Assembly (NCBI GenBank): GCA_009838765.1
Contig: VXQX01000088.1
Span: forward strand, 1-42,991
Direction: 5' to 3'
Length of the DNA stretch: 42,991 nucleotides
DNA from: Gemmatimonadales bacterium
GTDB taxonomy: Bacteria; Gemmatimonadota; Gemmatimonadetes; Palauibacterales; Palauibacteraceae
The position numbers and the translations under genes are program-made. The notes beneath the pieces were generated by a model that did not search any database, was not told where the DNA came from, and was given only the letters and a program-made list of their open reading frames with translations. Positions 31,628-40,540 of the stretch are shown here, in pieces (positions within the stretch are counted from its first letter, which is position 1; every line of letters begins with the position of its first letter).

Positions 31628-34600
31628 CTAGCGGAAGCGGATGCCGATGCCGAACTGGGCCTGCCACTGCGAGGCGCCGATCTGCGGCAGGTAGGGCACG
31701 GCGGCGCGCACGCCGCCCGTGTCGCTGGTCTGCAGCGGCCCGGCGTAGCGGGCGCGGAGCGGGTCGTCCGGCTCGGGCAGCATGTTCTGAAGGTCGAAGT
31801 CGTGTTCGATCCGGTCCTCGACGGACAGCAATCGCACGACGGGGTTCACGGTCTGGACGTGTCCCCAATCCCGGTTCACCAGGTTGAGGACGTTGAGCAC
31901 GTCGAGCGTCACCGTGACTTCGGCGCCGCCCAGCGGGACGGGCTGACTGAAGCGGAAATCCAGTTGGTGCGACCACGGCGTGCGGCAGGCGTTCCGGTGC
32001 AGAATCCGCGAGCGGTTCGCCTGCAGGCAGGGTTCCTGCGCGACGAGTTGCTCGAAGAGGAGGCCGCTGACCGGGGTTCGTCCTCCTCCGGGGAAATCGA
32101 ACGCTCCCTCCGTCACGAAGATGAGGTCGTTGGCGAGGTCGAGCGCCCGGCCGTATCCCGGATACGCGTCCCCGTTGATGTCGTCCGCGTACACGTATGA
32201 GTAGGGCCGCCCGGACTGTCCCACATAGAGCACGGACAGGCGGCCGCCCCCCAACAGTTCCGGCATGGCGGCGGTCGCGCTCGCAACGACGCGGTGCGGC
32301 CGGTCGAAGAGGGAGGCCTGCCGCTTGGGATCGTTCGGATCGCCCTCGACCGCCGTGTAGCCGAAGTTCGCGATCGCGTCGAGCGAGGAGAGGCTGCGCA
32401 CGTCGGCGGAACGGTTGAAGGCGTAGCCTGCGTCGACGGACAGCCGGTCGCCGAACCGCTTCCGGAGCCGCGCGCTCAAGGCGTACGAGAAGTTCACGGG
32501 CCGGTCGCCGATCTTGATGACCTGTCCGAAGCGCGGGTCGACGCGGCGCGGGAGGAAGATCGGCTCGCGCTCGCCCGGCGGCTCGCCCGGCGGCGGATCG
32601 ACGAACTCGCTCCCGGCGCCGGGGTCGGCGAAGGTCTCGCGCGTCCCGAACCCGAAACCGTAGGTGAAGCCGTTCGCATCCGTCCGGTCACCCGCGGGGT
32701 AGGCGGGGCCGATGTTCAGGTCCTGGAACGCGATCTGGTTCACCGCGCGGGTGTAGATGCCCTCGAGCGAGAGGACCAGTCCCCCCGGCAGGCGCTGGTC
32801 GACCGCGAACGAGGCCTTGAAGTCGCGCGGAAAACGGAAGCCGGGGTCGAACAGCGTGACGATGGGAACCGCGGATTCGCCGCCGGTGCCGTCCACGCAG
32901 AGAGTCGGGGGAGGCGCAAGAGGATCGAACGTGGGCACGATCCCGGGGTCGGGAACGCCGAGATTCCGCCGCCGGCAGGTCAAGAAGACGGACGAGAGCC
33001 CCGTGTTCTGATAGGCGTTCGCGAGCCACGCGAAGGGCGGGCGGCCCGTGAACAGCCCCATCCCGCCGCGGATCTGGGTCGTGCGGTCGGCGCCGAGACC
33101 GAGGTTGAAGCCCGCCCGCGGGGAGAAGAGGACGGCCCCGCCCGGCAGATCGCTCGTACTGAAGCCGAACGAACGCTGCACCTCCGGGTTGTGCGCCGGA
33201 GCGTCCGGCATCAGCGGCACATCCATGCGCAGGCCGAGCCGAACGTTCAGCCGCTCCCCGATCCGGGCCTCCTCCTGCACGAAAGCCGAGAGTTGGTGTA
33301 CGTCGAAGTCCGACGTGCCCGCGTCCTCCGAGAGCGGCACGTGGACGACGTATTCCGACGGGGCGTTCGCCTCCAGGTCCGCCATCGACCGGAAGTAGTA
33401 GCTGCCGAGGCTGCCCGGCAGGTACTCGCGCCGGATGGAGAAGCGCTCGAACCCGCCTCCGAGCGTGAGATGGTGGTCTCCGAGCGAGAGCGTCAGCGCG
33501 TTCGTGATCTGCAGGATGTCCTGGTCGAGGTCGCCGTCCGGCCCGGAGTAGTTGGACCCGAGGCGCAACTTGCGTCGGAACCCCGCCCCCGGCACGCCGG
33601 CCTGGAGGTCGATCTCGACCCGGGGATAGAGAGAGTTCGCGGCCTCGCGGTCGCGCAGGAACTGCGCGTTCACCATGAAGTCGTTCGAGAGCCGCGGAGC
33701 GAGCGTCGCGAGCCACTGCGCCCCGAACGACTGGTTCCGCGACTCGATCTCGCGTCCGGTGGACGACATCTCGTAGGCGTCGCCGGGGAGTCGGTTCGTG
33801 GCTGGATCGTCCGCCGCGTAGGCGAGGCTGTAGCGGAACATGAGGGAGTGCTCCGCGTCGGGTCGGGCGTCGACGCGCGCGAACAGGTTGGCGAGGCGGT
33901 TCTCCAGCGTGTAGGGACCGGCCTCGCCCGCGTCCGCGCCGTACCCCTGGAGGATCCTCGACACGCGGCGGACCGAATCGGGGTCCAGCTTCGTGTGCGC
34001 GATCTCGTCGATGCCGACCGTAAAGCCATCGGGCGGCCGCGTCCGGCGCTCGAGTTCGCCCGCGACGAAGAAGTGCAGGCGGTCGCGCAGGATCGGCCCG
34101 CCGAGATCGAAACCGGCGAAGGCGTTCTCCAGATCGCCCGGCGCGCGCGGGACGCCGCCGATGACCGCGTCGCCGACGAGCCCGTCGTTGCGGAAGAAGC
34201 CGAACGCGGAGCCACGGAAGTTGTTCTCTCCCGAGCGCGTGACCGCGTTCAGGACGCCGCCGGTGAACCCGGACTGGCGCACGTCGTAGGGCGCGGTGAG
34301 AACCTGCAGTTCCTCGATCGCCGCGAGCGGGATGACCCGTCCCCGCGCCTGTCCGCCGGCCACCCCGGTGGGCGAGAGCCCGAAGACATCCTGGTTGAGG
34401 GCTCCGTCCACCTGGATGTTGTTGAAGCGGATGTTCGATCCGGCCACGGAAGTCCCCAGCTCGTCCGCCGCCACGAGCGGGGAGAGTCGGGCGAATCCCG
34501 TGAAGTCCCTCGAGATCGTGGGGAGCGTCTCGATCGTCTCGCGGTCGACGATGGTCGTCGAGCCCATGCGGGTGGGGTCGAACTCCGGGTCCGTCTCGAC

Positions 34601-34978
34601 GCGCACGGAGAGTTCGGGCAGGGGAACCGCAGTCTCGGAGAGTTGAACCTCGAGCCGCAGCCGCTGTCCGGCGATGAGCGCCAGGCCCTCCCGCGTCACC
34701 GGGCTGAGCCCGATCCGCGCGACCTCCAGCGTGTATGGCCCGCCGGGCCGAAGGTTGGCGAGGCTGAAACGGCCCTCATCGTCGGTCAGCACGTTGTGGG
34801 CGGCGCCGGTCTGGGTATGGCGGAATTCGACGCGGGCTCCGGCCACCGGGGCTCCGTCGGCGTCGATCACGCGCCCCGCCACGCCGGCGGTCGTGGCGCC
34901 CTGCGCGGAGACGACGGACGGGTGCGCCGCGAGGCCCGCGAGAAGGCCGATCCACGCAACGCCGACAAGACGACTCAA
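31628..34978 (-). CDS. TonB-dependent receptor with carboxypeptidase-regulatory-like N-terminal domain
   Basis: 1116 residues from TTG 34978, seven bases after AAGGAG; the protein then starts with a signal peptide (cut after SAQ, about residue 27). Residues about 32-115 are a carboxypeptidase-regulatory-like beta-sandwich (VAGRVIDADGAPVAGARVEF... FSLANLRPGGPYTL). A plug follows, with NIRFNNIQVDGALNQ and IEELQVLTAPYDVRQSGFTGG, and the remainder is a large barrel ending in FGIGIRFR. This CarboxypepD_reg type is common in Bacteroidota and Gemmatimonadota and imports polymers or peptides. The ligand is unknown; the surface protein encoded next may help capture it. Confidence 0.9.
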   Translation of the reverse strand: MSRLVGVAWIGLLAGLAAHPSVVSAQGATTAGVAGRVIDADGAPVAGARVEFRHTQTGAAHNVLTDDEGRFSLANLRPGGPYTLEVARIGLSPVTREGLALIAGQRLRLEVQLSETAVPLPELSVRVETDPEFDPTRMGSTTIVDRETIETLPTISRDFTGFARLSPLVAADELGTSVAGSNIRFNNIQVDGALNQDVFGLSPTGVAGGQARGRVIPLAAIEELQVLTAPYDVRQSGFTGGVLNAVTRSGENNFRGSAFGFFRNDGLVGDAVIGGVPRAPGDLENAFAGFDLGGPILRDRLHFFVAGELERRTRPPDGFTVGIDEIAHTKLDPDSVRRVSRILQGYGADAGEAGPYTLENRLANLFARVDARPDAEHSLMFRYSLAYAADDPATNRLPGDAYEMSSTGREIESRNQSFGAQWLATLAPRLSNDFMVNAQFLRDREAANSLYPRVEIDLQAGVPGAGFRRKLRLGSNYSGPDGDLDQDILQITNALTLSLGDHHLTLGGGFERFSIRREYLPGSLGSYYFRSMADLEANAPSEYVVHVPLSEDAGTSDFDVHQLSAFVQEEARIGERLNVRLGLRMDVPLMPDAPAHNPEVQRSFGFSTSDLPGGAVLFSPRAGFNLGLGADRTTQIRGGMGLFTGRPPFAWLANAYQNTGLSSVFLTCRRRNLGVPDPGIVPTFDPLAPPPTLCVDGTGGESAVPIVTLFDPGFRFPRDFKASFAVDQRLPGGLVLSLEGIYTRAVNQIAFQDLNIGPAYPAGDRTDANGFTYGFGFGTRETFADPGAGSEFVDPPPGEPPGEREPIFLPRRVDPRFGQVIKIGDRPVNFSYALSARLRKRFGDRLSVDAGYAFNRSADVRSLSSLDAIANFGYTAVEGDPNDPKRQASLFDRPHRVVASATAAMPELLGGGRLSVLYVGQSGRPYSYVYADDINGDAYPGYGRALDLANDLIFVTEGAFDFPGGGRTPVSGLLFEQLVAQEPCLQANRSRILHRNACRTPWSHQLDFRFSQPVPLGGAEVTVTLDVLNVLNLVNRDWGHVQTVNPVVRLLSVEDRIEHDFDLQNMLPEPDDPLRARYAGPLQTSDTGGVRAAVPYLPQIGASQWQAQFGIGIRFR

Positions 34979-35044
34979 GACGATTCTCCTTCGAAAGAAC
35001 CCAACAGATAACGCTCGGGCGGCGGATGTTGTATTGTCGGAGCC

Positions 35045-36436
35045 GTGCGTACCAGGAACTCCACGCTGACCTTTCGCGCAATCCTGGGCCCCCGAGGCCT
35101 TGAGCGGGACCAGTCGATCGAGATCGCTCCCGACGGGACGATCCACGCGATCCGGGCGGTTCGCGCCGGCAGTGTCCCCTATGACGGCGGACTCGCCATC
35201 GCCGGCATGCCGAACGCGCACTCGCACATCTTCCAGTGCGCGCTGGCCGGCTTCGGCGAAGAGGCACGAGGGGACGACTCCTTCTGGAGTTGGCGCCGAG
35301 CCATGTACCGGCTGGCCAACTCGATCACCCCGTCGCAACTGTTCGACATCGCGCGACATGGGTACGCCCGCATGCTGCGCGCCGGCTTCACCCACGCAGT
35401 CGAGTTCCACTACCTGCATCACGGTCCCGGCGGCGCGCGCGGACCCGAAACGACGCAGGCCGTACTCGAGGCGGCAGCGGAGGTCGGGCTTCCCATCAGC
35501 TTGCTGCCCGTCTACTACCGGACCGCCGGTTTCGACGGGGCCGCGCCCCACGCCGGACAGCGACGCTTCGCACACGACTCGGTGGACGACTTCATGGCCG
35601 GGATCGAGGCGCTCGGCGCGGCGGTGACCGGCGTGGCGCCGCACTCTCTCCGCGCCGTGCCCACGGCCGACCTCGCGGAACTGGTGGCGGCGGTCGATGC
35701 GATGCTGGGCCCCGAAGCGCCCCTGCACATCCACATTAGCGAGCAGGAACTCGAGGTCGAGGAATGTCTCGCGGCGCACGGCAGCACCCCGATCGATCTC
35801 CTCGCGGACACGGTGGAACTGGGCCCGCGCTGGAGTCTCGTGCATGCGACGCACGCCACGGCGCCCGAGCGCGCTGGGCTCCGGAGCGTGGGGGCGAGGG
35901 TCGTCCTCTGTCCGATCACGGAAGCCCACCTGGGGGACGGGATCTTCCCCGCCCGCGAGCACTTCCTCGCCGGTGGCGCGGCCGCGGCGGGCTCCGACGC
36001 GAACGTTCGCATCTCCGCCATCGAAGAGGTGCGGCAACTCGAATACGGCCAGCGCCTGCGGGATCGGCGAAGGGCCCGCCTGGCCACCGAAGCGGGCGCG
36101 GGGTCGGTCGCGTGGTCGTGGCTGGCGGAGGGCGGCGGCGAGGCTGTGGCGCCCCGGCCCGGCCCGGTGGTCGCCGCCGCCGCGCCGATGCGGCCGGGGC
36201 GAATCGAACCCGGCTACCGAGCCGACTTCGTCGTACTCGACGGCGAGGGCCCGCACACCCTGGGACACGATTGGGAGACTCTCATGGATGCATGGCTCGT
36301 GGGGGGCGATGACCGCGACATCGAGGCCGTGTACGTGGGAGGAGAACGACGCGTGGAGCGCGGTTCGATGGCGGGCGAGGCCGAGATCCGATCCGCTTTC
36401 GGTAAAACGATGCGGGAGGTCCGGCGGACGAGCTGA
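35045..36436 (+). CDS. hutF: Formimidoylglutamate deiminase
   Basis: 463 residues from GTG 35045. Amidohydrolase fold with the metal motif NAHSH (His59, His61), HYLHHG, HIHISEQE (His230 metal ligand, Glu next to it), VHATH (His270) and GSDANVRIS (Asp318). The whole pattern, including FWSWRRAMYR and RRARLATEAGAG, fits HutF, which converts N-formimidoyl-glutamate to N-formylglutamate in the alternative histidine degradation route. No other hut gene is in the window. It is divergent from the TonB receptor; the 66-bp spacer must hold both promoters. Confidence 0.87.
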   Translation: MRTRNSTLTFRAILGPRGLERDQSIEIAPDGTIHAIRAVRAGSVPYDGGLAIAGMPNAHSHIFQCALAGFGEEARGDDSFWSWRRAMYRLANSITPSQLFDIARHGYARMLRAGFTHAVEFHYLHHGPGGARGPETTQAVLEAAAEVGLPISLLPVYYRTAGFDGAAPHAGQRRFAHDSVDDFMAGIEALGAAVTGVAPHSLRAVPTADLAELVAAVDAMLGPEAPLHIHISEQELEVEECLAAHGSTPIDLLADTVELGPRWSLVHATHATAPERAGLRSVGARVVLCPITEAHLGDGIFPAREHFLAGGAAAAGSDANVRISAIEEVRQLEYGQRLRDRRRARLATEAGAGSVAWSWLAEGGGEAVAPRPGPVVAAAAPMRPGRIEPGYRADFVVLDGEGPHTLGHDWETLMDAWLVGGDDRDIEAVYVGGERRVERGSMAGEAEIRSAFGKTMREVRRTS

Positions 36437-36470
36437 CCCCGGCTTCGCGCCCGAGCCGCCCGCCCGGCGT

Positions 36471-37505
36471 TCAGGCCGCCGCCCGCTCCAACTCCATCGA
36501 CCATTTGCCGCGCGTCGCGAGACCGTTCATGCGTGCGCGGTGCGCGAACGCCGCCTGCGCAGCCGGCCCGTTGTCCGCGGCGCCGCCCCAGGCCTGCAGC
36601 GGGGCTGCCTGCAGCGCCCGCCCGTACGAGAAGCTGAGGTTCCACGGTGTATCGAACCCCGCGTTCATCGCGTTCAGGTGGGCGGTGGCCTCGATGTCCG
36701 ACTGCCCTCCCGACAGAAAGACGATGCTCGGAACCGACGAGGGCACCGCGCGCTTCAGGCAGCGCACCGTCTTCTCGGCGACCTCGTCGACGCCCGCCTG
36801 ATCGGCGCAGAGCTTGCCCGACAGCACCATGTTGGGTTTCAGGACCGAGCCTTCCAGCAGCACCCGCTGGTGGAAGAGAGCCATGTACACCTGCTTGAGC
36901 GTGGCTTCGGTCGCCTCGAAGCAGCGGTCGATGTCGTGATCGCCGTCCATCAGCACCTCCGGCTCGACGATCGGCACGAGTCCCTGCTCCTGGCTGAGCG
37001 CCGCCATCCGGGCGAGCGCGTGGGCGTTCGCCCCGATGCAGTAAGCGCTCGGGATGGAGCGGTCTCCGCCCCGTCCGATGTCGATGACGGCGCGCCACTT
37101 CGTGAAGCGGGCCCCGAGTTCGTAGTACTGCGCCAGCCGTTCACGCAGCCCATCGAGTCCTTCGGTCACCTTCTCGCCCGGAGCCCCAGCGAGCGCATGT
37201 GCTCCCCTGTCGATCTTGATACCGGGAATCGAGCCGGCGTCGGAGATGAGTTGCACGAGCGGCGTGCCGTCCGCCGCCGGCTGCCGCAGCGTTTCGTCGA
37301 AGAGGATGATGCCCGAGATGCACTCGTTCAGCGCGTCGCTCGTCCGAAAGAGCAGCTCCCGGTAATCGCGCCGGGTCTCCTCCGTCGATTCGACGCCGAT
37401 GCCGTCGAATCTCTTCCGGATCGTGCCGGAACTCTCATCGGCCGCGAGGATCCCCTTGCCCTTGGCCCCCATGTCTGCCGCCACCTGGACGAGCTGCTGC
37501 CTCAT
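36471..37505 (-). CDS. Class I fructose-bisphosphate aldolase
   Basis: 344 residues; ATG 37505 follows GGAGG. Eukaryote-like class I aldolase: GILAADESSGTI near the N-terminus, GIKIDRG (Lys98), TKWRAV (Lys136), EPEVL (Glu181, Glu183) and the Schiff-base Lys223 in SVLKPNMVL, then FLSGGQSD. It interconverts fructose-1,6-bisphosphate with dihydroxyacetone phosphate and glyceraldehyde-3-phosphate without metal. It is a single gene; the adjacent lipoprotein gene is 136 bp upstream. Confidence 0.95.
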   Translation of the reverse strand: MRQQLVQVAADMGAKGKGILAADESSGTIRKRFDGIGVESTEETRRDYRELLFRTSDALNECISGIILFDETLRQPAADGTPLVQLISDAGSIPGIKIDRGAHALAGAPGEKVTEGLDGLRERLAQYYELGARFTKWRAVIDIGRGGDRSIPSAYCIGANAHALARMAALSQEQGLVPIVEPEVLMDGDHDIDRCFEATEATLKQVYMALFHQRVLLEGSVLKPNMVLSGKLCADQAGVDEVAEKTVRCLKRAVPSSVPSIVFLSGGQSDIEATAHLNAMNAGFDTPWNLSFSYGRALQAAPLQAWGGAADNGPAAQAAFAHRARMNGLATRGKWSMELERAAA

Positions 37506-37641
37506 AACGGTTCCTCCGCCGGACTTCAGTGTTGGACGCGAGCCATGCGTCGGATATTCCGGGGCATGAGCAGGGGCGTCAACGGGGTTGCCCCCGCGAC
37601 GCCCCTCGGACGCTGGATCGGAACGGAGCAAGGGCTCCGGA

Positions 37642-38058
37642 TCAAGTCGGGTCGACGGGATCGTCCTCGAGCGTCCAGACCACCGGCGTGACCGGCGTGG
37701 CCGTCTGGTTGAAGATCAACTTCTCAAGTTCGGGGCCCGGCTCGGTGGTTTCCAGGTGTACGGCCCGGAAGTCGTAGCAGCCGGCCTCGACCGTGAAATC
37801 CCGCTGCTCGCCGGCCTGGATCGTCCCGTCGACGGGATGATCGGTGCGGAAGAGATCCGCGCCCCAGTCGGTTGTTCCGCACGGTCGCGCGAAGAAGAAG
37901 ATCACGGGGCCGAGCAGCCGGTTCACCACGCGCACCGTGGATGGACTGTCGAACACGGGCTCCGGAGCTACGGGGTCGTCGTCACCGCAGGCTGCGAGTG
38001 ACAACCCGATCGCCGCGACGGCGAAGATTGCATACCGCTTCTGTTTAACGCACCACAT
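37642..38058 (-). CDS. Small lipoprotein of unknown function
   Basis: 138 residues from ATG 38058, chosen over ATG 38073 because GGAGG falls eight to nine bases before it. Signal peptide with lipobox SLAACG. The mature part is beta-rich (VRVVNRLLGPVIFFFARP, QRDFTVEAGCYDFRAVHLE, LIFNQTATPVTPVVWTL) with two Cys that may form a disulfide. I do not recognise a family. The DDDP stretch after the Cys is a common spacer in outer-membrane lipoproteins. Confidence 0.72.
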   Translation of the reverse strand: MWCVKQKRYAIFAVAAIGLSLAACGDDDPVAPEPVFDSPSTVRVVNRLLGPVIFFFARPCGTTDWGADLFRTDHPVDGTIQAGEQRDFTVEAGCYDFRAVHLETTEPGPELEKLIFNQTATPVTPVVWTLEDDPVDPT

Positions 38059-38270
38059 CTTGCATTCCTCCATGGCCGCCGTGCCGGGCGGCGCGGCGAC
38101 TGCCGGGTCCGCGCGCGATCCGCGCCTGCATTCGGCCGGAAAAAAAACCTCCGGGAAAGATACATCGGAGTGGGGTGCCGTCCACCCGCCACGTAGCGTC
38201 TCGTTCGTGCTGCACCGATCTTACAAGAGAGAACGTGCGAACCCCCTCGCGAGCGACACGACCCGGCGAC

Positions 38271-39770
38271 GTGAGCGACGTGAACGACAGGCCCTCCGTC
38301 TGGTTCCATACCTTCGGGTGCAAGGCGAACCAGTACGATACCGAGCGGATGCGCCAGGAACTGGAACTCCGCGGCGCGGAGACCGCGCTCAGCGCGGACC
38401 GGGCGGACGTCGCCGTGATCAACACCTGCACCGTGACGAACCAGGCGGACGCCAACGCGCGGCGGCTCGTGCGCCGGCTGCGCCGCCAGCGTCCGGATCT
38501 CCGCATCGTCGTCGCCGGCTGTTCAACCTCCTTTCGTGAAACCGAGTACCACGCGCTCGCTGAGGTGGATGGGGTCGTGCCCGGACACGACCCGTCCGCG
38601 GTTGCGCGACTCGTACCGCAACTCGGAGACGTCGCCGAGGCCGATCCGGTCACCGCGGGCCGTTCGGCCGGTTCGTTCGCCCCACTGCGACGGAACGCCC
38701 GCGGCACCCGCGCGTGGCTGAAGATCCAGGATGGGTGCGACCGAAAATGTTCATTCTGCGCGACCCGGATTGCGCGCGGCGCCTCGGTGTCGCGCCCGGT
38801 TGACGAGGTCGTGGCGGAGGCCGCGACCCTCGCCCGGGCGCACCCGGAACTCGTGATCACCGGGATCCACATCGGCCACTACGGGAAGGACCTCGACGCG
38901 GATCCCGGGCGCGATGGCCCCCGCGCTCCCGCCAGTCTCGCGACACTGTGCGAGCGGTTGCTCGAGGACGTCCCCGCCCGTATCCGCCTCTCCTCGATCG
39001 AGGCGACGGAGATCGACGACCGGCTCGTGGACCTGCTCGAGGCAGCGGATGGACAGCTGGCGCCCCACCTGCACGTGCCGCTGCAGAGCGGGTCCGACCG
39101 GGTGCTTCGCCTCATGCGCCGCTGGCACACGCGGGAGGCCTATCGCGCCCGCGTGCTCGCGATCGCCGAGCGCCTGGCCGCAATCGATCCCGGCGCGTTC
39201 GGTCTCGGCGCGGACATCATCGTCGGATTCCCGGGCGAGGGGGAGGAGGAATTCGAGGAGACGCGCGCGCTCGTGGCGGAGTTGCCCTACACGTACCTGC
39301 ATGTATTCCCCTATTCGGTGCGGGACGGAACCGTGGCGGCGAGCCTCCCGGACCGGGTACCCGGCGACGTGGCGGCGGCGCGCTCGCGGACGCTGCGGGA
39401 CATGGGCCTCCGCAAGGGCCGGGCCTATTCGGAAACGCGCGCAGGGACGATGGCCGACATCGTCGTGGAGGGCCGGGACGACCGCGTTGCCGGCGTGACG
39501 GGCGATTACTTGCGGGTCGAACTTCTCGGCGACGCGACTCCCGGCGACCGCTTCTCCGCACGCCTGCGGGGGCGTGGCGGGCGGCTCACGGCCGAAGTGC
39601 CGGCCGGCGCGCGGGCCGCGGACGTCGTCCAGCCGTCGGTGGCCACCCTTCGCGGTCGGAGCGGCGCCTCAGCGCTCCGAGTGCCCGCCGGGGATGGTGC
39701 GCGGACTCACGAGCGACTCGCCGCCGTCGACGACGATCACCGTACCCGTGATCCAGTCTCCCGCCGGTGA
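38271..39770 (+). CDS. mtaB: MtaB-like radical-SAM tRNA methylthiotransferase
   Basis: About 499 residues from GTG 38271 (GTG 38280 also in frame; both lack a strong ribosome site). The N-terminal methylthiotransferase domain has Cys17 (TFGCKANQYD), Cys53 (NTCTVTNQAD) and Cys84 (VAGCSTS); the radical-SAM cluster is Cys156, Cys160, Cys163 in CDRKCSFC. TFGCKANQYD and TRAWLKIQDGCDRKCSFC fit the MtaB branch, which adds methylthio to N6-threonylcarbamoyladenosine-37 of tRNA. A TRAM-like end follows. About the last 35 residues overlap the end of the opposite SDR gene and are low-complexity, so they may be a read-through tail. Confidence 0.88.
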   Translation: MSDVNDRPSVWFHTFGCKANQYDTERMRQELELRGAETALSADRADVAVINTCTVTNQADANARRLVRRLRRQRPDLRIVVAGCSTSFRETEYHALAEVDGVVPGHDPSAVARLVPQLGDVAEADPVTAGRSAGSFAPLRRNARGTRAWLKIQDGCDRKCSFCATRIARGASVSRPVDEVVAEAATLARAHPELVITGIHIGHYGKDLDADPGRDGPRAPASLATLCERLLEDVPARIRLSSIEATEIDDRLVDLLEAADGQLAPHLHVPLQSGSDRVLRLMRRWHTREAYRARVLAIAERLAAIDPGAFGLGADIIVGFPGEGEEEFEETRALVAELPYTYLHVFPYSVRDGTVAASLPDRVPGDVAAARSRTLRDMGLRKGRAYSETRAGTMADIVVEGRDDRVAGVTGDYLRVELLGDATPGDRFSARLRGRGGRLTAEVPAGARAADVVQPSVATLRGRSGASALRVPAGDGARTHERLAAVDDDHRTRDPVSRR

Positions 39771-40529
39771 GCACAGGAAGGCGATCATCTGCCCGATGTC
39801 GTGAGGATGCCCCAGCCGCCCGGCGGGGATGAACCGCTCGGCGAACCCGGCCCCGGAGCGCCCGCCGAACATGTCGACTTCCTCGCTTGGAGGGGCCTCG
39901 AACGCCTTCTTCACGCCGTCCGTCGGAATCGGGCCCGGCGCGATCGAGTTCACGTTGATCCCGTCCCGCGCCCACTCGATGGCGAGCGTGCGGGTGAGCG
40001 CGTCCACCCCCGCCTTCGCCGCCGTCGCGTGCGCCATGAGCGGCCAGCCCCGGTAGTAAAGCGTCATCGAGATCGACACGATGCGCCCGTACCCCTGCTC
40101 GGCCATGACGGGGTAGACCGCGCGACAGGCGTGGAAGGTGCCGAACAGGTCGATCTCCACCACGGCGCGCCAGCCGTTCGGCGACAGCTCGGCCGTCGGC
40201 GCGTAGAAGTTGCCCGCCGCGTTGTTCACGAGGATGTCGATGGACCCGAGCGCGTCCCGCGTCTCGCGCACCGCGCGTTCGAGCGCCGCCGGTTCGCGCA
40301 CGTCCCCGACCGTCGGGAGCGTCCGCACGCCGTGGATCGAAGCCAGGCGCTCCGCCGCCCGCACCACCCGCTCCTCGTTGCGGCTGAACACGCCCACGGA
40401 GGCGCCGGCCGCCGCGAGGCACTCCGCGATCCCGTACCCGATGCCGCTCCCGCCGCCCGTGATCAACGCGGTGCGGTCGGCGAGCACATCCGGTGCGAAG
40501 AGCGCGCCGCCTCCCGGTTTCTCGTCCAT
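39669..40529 (-). CDS. SDR-family 2,4-dienoyl-CoA reductase-like enzyme
   Basis: 286 residues; ATG 40529, GGAGCGG upstream. NAD(P)-binding TGGGSGIG (24-31), NNAAGNFYAP, DLFGTFHACRAVYPVM and SIAPGPIPTDG. The usual YxxxK is replaced by ATAAK (in MAHATAAKAGVDAL), as in 2,4-dienoyl-CoA and trans-2-enoyl-CoA reductases, which use other residues. It likely reduces an unsaturated acyl-CoA. Last gene of the sulfocyanin / proline dehydrogenase operon, 11 bp after proline dehydrogenase; its end overlaps the convergent mtaB-like gene by 102 bp. Confidence 0.87.
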   Translation of the reverse strand: MDEKPGGGALFAPDVLADRTALITGGGSGIGYGIAECLAAAGASVGVFSRNEERVVRAAERLASIHGVRTLPTVGDVREPAALERAVRETRDALGSIDILVNNAAGNFYAPTAELSPNGWRAVVEIDLFGTFHACRAVYPVMAEQGYGRIVSISMTLYYRGWPLMAHATAAKAGVDALTRTLAIEWARDGINVNSIAPGPIPTDGVKKAFEAPPSEEVDMFGGRSGAGFAERFIPAGRLGHPHDIGQMIAFLCSPAGDWITGTVIVVDGGESLVSPRTIPGGHSER

Positions 40530-40540
40530 GGCCACCGCTC

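Noticed and set aside
29358-31631. Plus-strand open frame of 757 codons opposite the choice-of-anchor-B gene
   Set aside because: Antisense shadow with no recognisable domain.
32294-35011. Plus-strand open frame of 905 codons opposite the TonB receptor
   Set aside because: Antisense shadow; the minus strand has a clear plug-and-barrel receptor.
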